Below are positions 58,447-64,000 of a stretch of 64,000 bases of DNA, piece by piece. The position numbers were made by a program, and so were the translations under genes. Every line of letters begins with the position of its first letter. Position 1 is the stretch's first letter. The stretch lies in assembly GCA_015680685.1 (NCBI GenBank), contig MNCI01004926.1:780282-844281 (forward strand). The letters run 5' to 3'. The stretch is from Gnetum montanum. Its lineage: Eukaryota > Streptophyta > Gnetopsida > Gnetales > Gnetaceae. Below the pieces are notes generated by a model. The model worked only from the letters and a program-made list of their open reading frames with translations. It had not been told where the DNA came from and ran no database searches.

Positions 58447-60483
58447 ATGTCTCTCTCACAAGACTATGACAACACAACAACTAGTAAGGCAATTCATTGG
58501 AGAACCAATGAATTATATGATGATGAAGACGAATTTTGGAGTACTCAATCTAATGTAGGGGTTTCCTATATACATAAACAAAGACAACATCGTCCCAACT
58601 TACAAACTGATAATCTACCTAGTGATGATGAACCCCTGCTAGCCACTAAGAGCTTAATGCATATACAAGAGGCTATTCAAATATCCCGCAGGCATCACAA
58701 GGAAAGTCGTCTACCCAAGCTTGATTTAAACAAATTTTCCAAGTTTTTAGGAGGCTATGATTTATATATGCAACATCATTTACAAGCCTTCCATGATGCT
58801 TGTGTATGGAACAATATTGATAATGAGTTGCAAAAAATTAAGCTCTTTCCTATGATACTTGTTGGCCAAGAAAAAGTATGGTACAGGTCCTTAAGACCAA
58901 AATCAATTCGATGTTGGCCGACAATGGTAGAGCTCTTCACTAAAAGATATTAAACTTATGCAAGAGTGTCAGCCTTGAGGAGACAAATTCAAGAGTGGAA
59001 ACAAGCACAACATGAACCCTTGGACATGGCCTTAGAAAGATATTATGCATTATTAAACAACTACCTAGGCCATGGGTTCTTCGAGAAAAGGCTAATGTAC
59101 CATATCATGGATGGGCTTTGTAATGAAACAAGGGAAACCATAGGGATGTATGCCCCACGTTAACTATATGAGATACAAACCCACCACTTTCAAGAGCTTA
59201 TCAAGTGGGTACAAAAAGAAGGAGAAATGGCTAAATGGGAGAATGTTGAAAAATATCAATGGGACCAAAATCTTAATTTAACAAAGGTCCATAATCAGGA
59301 AGAGGAAAAATCAACTCACCTCAATGAGGTAGAATCATCTTTGCCAGTACTACAATCACTAGATGAAATTGAGGCAAAGATCAATAAGATGATGGAATGG
59401 ATACATGAAAAATGTTGAGAATATGCCAACATTATTAGAGGTAGAATCACGATGAACCAAGAAGCAGGATAGAACACCCTTAGATGATTGGAAAGAAGGG
59501 TCGAAGAGAATAAGAACTCAACTTATAATCATATGTATCAATGTAACATTTTCCTGTATGATCACCCCAAGGGTCAATGCCCCATCTTGTGACATTTACA
59601 TGAGCATTGGAAAAGAATGTTACATCTAGAGTTCATACAAAAATACTGTGTTCAATCATAGTGGCAAAAATCCCAATCATGAAAGAGGCCACCCTTAAAC
59701 TGGTCACACCTTTCATATCATCCAAGCCCAAGAACTTATTAGGTTTAGCATCCTATTTCCCCAACTGGGTCAACATCCTCTATCTCGTAACATTGTTATC
59801 ATTTTCCTAAATACTATCAACCCATATCCTATCCAACACGATCACCACCTCATGTGCCATACACTTCTCAGATTCAATATTTTCGTCCTTCACCTCCTTC
59901 TACATCACCACCAGTTATGCTAGAAGGATTTGCACCAGAACATCAACCCACGAATGCTACTTGTGCTACTACTGTCAACTACAGTGGGAATCCTCCACAA
60001 CATTGAAGGTGTCCCTTCTTTATACATGACCATAGGAAGGGACTGCAAAGTTTTGAGACCATTGCATCCTCCCACTCAACACAAGTTCAACACTGTGGTG
60101 CATCTTTCTCCTCGAACCCAATGCCTCGTGTTACCTTATCTGGGCCACCACTCAACACTCCAAAAACTATGTGGCACAATGAATATCATCATGTAGGGAG
60201 ACATATTAATCCTTGCATACCATCTTGTGGTCATGGGTGCCATAGTGGATTAACTCCTTATCAATTAACCACATCTTATAACTTTCCCCACTATGTCAAC
60301 TTTAATCAAGTGTGTGAACCTTAGTTTGGATACATTCCAACCACCACCTCAAAAGACACCTAGTGGTTGGGATATGACTAGACTCCAATGTTCCCAAAAT
60401 TCTTGGATCCAAATTTTCCATTTATTAATTCTAGCCCTACTCAAAGCTTTAGTCATGGGGGATATCCTCCATTCTAACAAGTA
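58447..60483 (+). pseudogene. Element F gag
   Basis: Best-preserved gag in the window: about 680 codons in one frame with roughly a dozen stops and no frameshift. ATG at 58447 (MSLSQDYDNTTTSKAIHW); acidic N-terminus with DDEPLLATKS; capsid domain 58680-58955 (LPKLDLNKFSKFLGGYDL, HHLQAFHDACVWNN, LFPMILVGQEKVWYRSL, TMVELFTKRY); helical part 58966-59420 with HEPLDMALERYYALLNNY and LGHGFFEKRLMYHIMDGL; zinc knuckle near 59550 (C-x2-F-x3-H-x4-C, second Cys lost); then a Pro/His/Ser-rich tail to about 60480. Confidence 0.85.
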
Positions 60484-61826
60484 GAATTAATAAATGTTTT
60501 TTTTCTTTTTTTTTTAATTTACAATTTTTTGTTTTCCAGTTTTTCATCTTTTAATTTGTTGTTTTGTCTTTTTATTTATTATTTTATCTTTTTATGAGTA
60601 ATCTCATCTATGGATAAAACACTCATGTGATTCATTGGTTAAGGCGTTGTTCTATGCTATCAAGTCTCAGGGGACTAATTACTTGGACAGTGAGCCCATC
60701 ACATCCACCCATCCATTCTATTAATAAGAGGTTCTACTCTGGGTCTGATGATATTCTTGACATCATTAAAACTTAAAGTAACTCTATGTTCATTATGCCT
60801 AGAGTAAAGAATAATGGACTAAGAAGGAATGACCAGGGTGTGACATCAAGGGGAATTGTGGATTCTCTTTGGTGACATTTGTAGGAGTTACCATGTACCT
60901 TGGTTGTACTAAGATCCTTGTAGATCTAATGCAAAATGGGAGTAAGAGTACTAGAGGCACTCCATAAAAAAAACTAAGGCTATTCTAGGGGATCCCACTG
61001 GAAAGACATGCATCCATGCCTAAAGGTAGGTGGCTTCTCTGGATTAAGCATTCGAAAAAAAAGAGAAGAAGAGCAAGAAGAGTGTGCCAAAGTAGCCACA
61101 CAAAAAGAAAAAAAAAGAGATCAAGATCAAAGTGTAGCAAAGCAATCGCTCCTCCCTTGAACAAAATGCCAAGTGATCATACACCTTGTTGTCATGGTAC
61201 TCTTATGAGTGTCCATCATGGGATGAAACAATGTGATGTCACTGATTAGAAGAATGGACTTGATCTTGATTTTGGAGTAATAGGCTAATGACACATTAAT
61301 TACATCCTACATGCAAGATTCATTGTGCCCTAGGTTAGTTACCTCATGTCCCAATCTCTACAATCCCTTCTACAATTTGCCTCATCTTGTTGTTCATAGA
61401 CCCATGTCTTGTGTAGCATTGAATTCATACCCCATCATGGTGGTATCTACATGTGTGTGTTTTGCGAAATGGATGTGGATTAAATTTAACCCCTTTAGTA
61501 TCTACAAACATTTTAAGGTGAGGTTACATAAGGGCATTGTTAGTAAGAACCTACTTTGGGGAGGACCCACTTGTGTAACTTTTGTAATTTGTACTTGTTG
61601 CACATCATAAAATCAACTTTATCTCTTCACTCATACCAAGGGAATTAATTTGTGGAACCACCTAATCAAATTGGGCCCAATATCAAAATTTTTAGGGGAA
61701 ATTTTTATAAAATTTCCTAACTCTGGATCACATGAAAGAAGAAAAAAATTCATTAAAGGCAAGAAGTAAGGTATAAATCAAACTTTGTAAGCAACCTTAC
61801 TAACGAACAGCCCTGTGTGATTGCAG
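60484..61826 (+). other. Element F spacer
   Basis: T-rich start, then sequence similar to the post-pol region of B1 (GTGTGACATCAAGGGGA near 60838 matches 31868-31886). A Lys/Arg-rich open run (61016-61249) and a 99-codon run (61311-61610) show no domain. The pol genes are missing exactly between gag and this region. TACTAAC (61797-61803) and GATTGCAG before the ATG at 61827 form a good 3' splice site. Confidence 0.55.
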
Positions 61827-63863
61827 ATGGCCCCTAAACATGGAAAACAAGGAGAACCATCTCAAGGTGTGTTGAAATAACCAAGGAGAGGTAGAGGCCA
61901 AGTGTCTCCCAGGGAATATGCAGAATAGGAGGCATAATCATTCAACATCCATCAAGAACCTCCTATTACTATGCAGTTGGGACAAGCTAAAAGAGGAGCC
62001 GTTGAAGTACTTGAACAAGGAAAACGTCTCATATTGTCCCCAGAATGTGTTCAAGTGATCCATGAAAGGTTCACATCAATAGTTGTGATCGTGGAACTTA
62101 ACTTTAGACCTTTCATAGAGTTCACTCCTGAGGAAGTTAGGGACCAACTCAAAGGATCCCCATTATGGCCTATCTTTTTTGAAAGTGGCACCTGGTACTT
62201 AGGAGAGACATACCAATTTTGGCACAATAAAGAAGAGGACATCATAGTTAATATTGGTGGCATGTCTATGGATTTTTTTGCCAAGGCCATTTCAAAAGTG
62301 TTGAATCTTCCAAATACGGGGCCAAAGATTGCTCACCTGTCCACTCACTCCGATGCCAATGTGTAAAAAATTTGGTTGAAAAGGGCATATGACAAGGAAG
62401 ACAAGGTATATGGAGAATTGACCCTAGAAGAGAGGATCTATTTCAAGATTGACACTTATCACATCTTCCCCATGAAGGGACTAAACAAGATCTCAATGTA
62501 TGTGGCTAAAGGAAGTGTGATATTGATAGGCAAAGTTAATGCTAACCTCCCATAGCTATATTTCATGGAGATTTTGAAGTAGTATGAGGAACACAAGACA
62601 GGGAAGTTCACATTTCCCTTCCCTTATCTCATCAGGAAGCTATGCCAGCATGTTGGAATCCTGAGGTACACCAATGACATCCACAAAAGAGCCCAAAATG
62701 CTTCATTCACCAAATTGTTGAAACCACTAGCTCCAAGGAAAAGTGTTGGTGAGACATTAGAGCTGGAAAAAGAATAGATAGTGGGGCCCACTGCAACTCA
62801 AAATAGAGGGCCTAAATAACTCCCAAGCACACAGCCTAGTCAACAATAAGAAGTAGGGCCTAACATAGGCCAATGAAATTAACCACTGCTACTATTGTAG
62901 GATTATCAATCGCCGATGAGCCATCTTAGGGCCATCATTGAGATAGTCAATTGGGGAAGTCATGATGATACCAGTCTCTTCCAAGTCATTGATGATGTCA
63001 TACGACCTATGGTTTCCATATATCATGCATGGGGTGAAGTGTTCATCGAAACAGAAGGACGGGAGATACACTGGTCACAACAGATCTCATGAAACGTTGT
63101 ATCCTTTCAAGTACAATTGGAAATAGGTGAAGGTGTCACAGTCGTAGTCATGCAACAGCACCAAGATGTAGCAAGAGCCACAAAAGTGGTCATAGATCAC
63201 ATAAAAGAGTCCTTCAATGTCCCTGTTGTGCCACCAATAGATTTCACAGGAGCCCATGATGCTCAAACTTTGGCCAGTCTCTCGATGACTCCATGTGGAG
63301 CATGAGGATGTTCTCGACCGATTGTTGTAGATAGGACAAGTGATGACATCCTTGTTTGACATCTCGCAAGATGTCATAACAATTCAATTAGATCTCATCT
63401 CCACCAAAGGAAAATTTGTCATGATAGAGATCAGGGCTGATCATGCAGAGGCGGAGTTGAAAAGACTTCAGGAAAGGCTCGTTACCCTGCAAGCTACATA
63501 GAGGGATCCATTTCAATTCATCCCTGTAGACCAGCTAGAATCTTTTAGGATAGAGTAACTCACTAAATTATTAGTAGACAATAAAAGAGTAGTGGAGTAA
63601 AAAGAGAAGGCTAATTGGGATGCTTCCATGGCACAAGTGTGGACATATGTGCTTGCCAAAGCACTCAAGGCCTTTCAAGAAGAGAATAAATAGCTTGCTG
63701 TAGACAATCTTCGATTAACCACTATGGAGAAAAAAAAGAATGTTCTTGAAGAGAATTTTCAATGATTACAAGAATAGTTAGTCAGGGTCAACCAGGACAT
63801 GAATCGCTTAGTCAAAGAGAATTGAACCCTCTCAATGAAGGAGGTACACACAATCCATTAAAA
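61827..63863 (+). pseudogene. Element F second ORF, unknown function
   Basis: A former protein of about 680 codons: ATG at 61827 (MAPKHGKQGEPSQGVLK), one frame to about 63300, then a single frameshift and continuation to 63863, with about 20 stops. The N-terminal 30 residues are basic. The best open stretch (61971-62366) has ILSPECVQVIHERFTS, FIEFTPEEVRDQL, GETYQFWHNKEEDIIV, MDFFAKAISKVLNLPN; this is reminiscent of the putative plant transposon protein domain but I cannot prove it. The C-terminal 150 residues are rich in Glu/Lys/Leu and probably coiled coil. Its place, between pol and the 3' LTR, is where Athila elements keep envelope-like ORFs, but no membrane segment is seen. Confidence 0.6.
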
Positions 63864-63870
63864 TATGTGT

Positions 63871-63889
63871 GTGGAAAAATGAGGCCAAG
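63871..63889 (+). other. Presumed polypurine tract of element F
   Basis: Purine-rich GGAAAAATGAGG directly before the LTR start; weaker than the tract of element C. Confidence 0.45.
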
Positions 63890-64000
63890 TGATGAAACGC
63901 GATATCGCATAGGCCGTGATATTGCATCCCATGCGATATCGCATACGCAATATCATGTTGTTCCCTGCGATATCATGTACATGATATCGCAGTTCGCCAC
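63890..64000 (+). mobile_element. Element F 3' LTR, start
   Basis: Begins TGATGAAACGCGATATCGC and continues beyond the window. It consists almost entirely of a GATATC cluster: six GATATC or one-base variants in about 100 bases, most flanked by GC to give GCGATATCGC-like palindromes. Confidence 0.85.

Larger units (their letters stand above)
57490..64000 (+). mobile_element. Athila-like element F lacking pol
   Basis: 5' LTR (start about 57490, end 58313), primer binding site 58315-58332, gag 58447-60483, a spacer collinear with the post-pol region of B1, a second long decayed ORF (61827-63863), a purine-rich tract and a 3' LTR that starts at 63890 and runs past the window. Protease, RT, RNase H and integrase are entirely absent, so it must have relied on other elements for movement. 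Confidence 0.82.

Noticed and set aside
60625-60705. tRNA-like word (GGTTAAGGCGTTG) resembling a tRNA-Ser or Leu A box
   Set aside because: No B box (GGTTCGANNCC) follows at the proper distance and no cloverleaf can be drawn.

Overview
This window is transposon-filled intergenic DNA from a seed plant with a large genome. It is AT-rich, holds no intact gene that I can recognise, and is packed with old LTR retrotransposons whose reading frames are full of stop codons. Slow decay and deep nesting fit a gymnosperm or another giant plant genome, but the sequence alone does not fix the species. A 99-base gap (17706-17804) and single N positions (45, 147, 23883, 33271) mark assembly joins.

Four retrotransposon groups are seen. 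(1) An Athila-like Ty3/gypsy family has LTRs of about 0.8-0.9 kb with termini TGATGAG/CTCATCA or close variants, a primer binding site matching the 3' end of plant tRNA-Asp, and GATATC-rich clusters just upstream of a TATA box. (2) A Ty3/gypsy chromovirus has LTRs of about 0.5 kb (TGTAATG...GATGTCA), a chromodomain after integrase, and a 5S-rRNA-like segment in its leader. (3) A Tat-like Ty3/gypsy group has protease and RNase H parts but no recognisable catalytic reverse transcriptase. (4) A Ty1/copia gag. Smaller relics are a LINE reverse transcriptase tail, a Helitron helicase piece and a retroelement protease piece.

Layout: 1-1360, rearranged Athila-like fragment; 1866-9935, chromovirus copy G1 (+); 10687-12275, copia gag (-); 12276-17140, chromovirus copy G2 (-); 17330-22630, gap, low-complexity DNA, protease and Helitron relics, tandem repeats; 22634-41120, Tat-like element E (-) interrupted by a 13.6-kb compound Athila-like insertion (23766-37362, 5-bp target duplication AATGC); about 41290-41930, pseudogene of plastid L-aspartate oxidase; 45173-57235, Tat-like element D (+) interrupted by a structurally complete Athila-like element C (46150-55134, -); about 57490-64000, element F (+), an Athila-like element without pol but with gag and a second long decayed ORF.

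None of these elements looks able to move on its own. Every integrase core has lost at least one catalytic residue or is truncated, and some copies also carry changed polymerase active sites. The most unusual items are the inverted compound insertion, the 5S-like leader segment present in both chromovirus copies, the variable GATATC clusters in the LTRs, and the pol-less element F.
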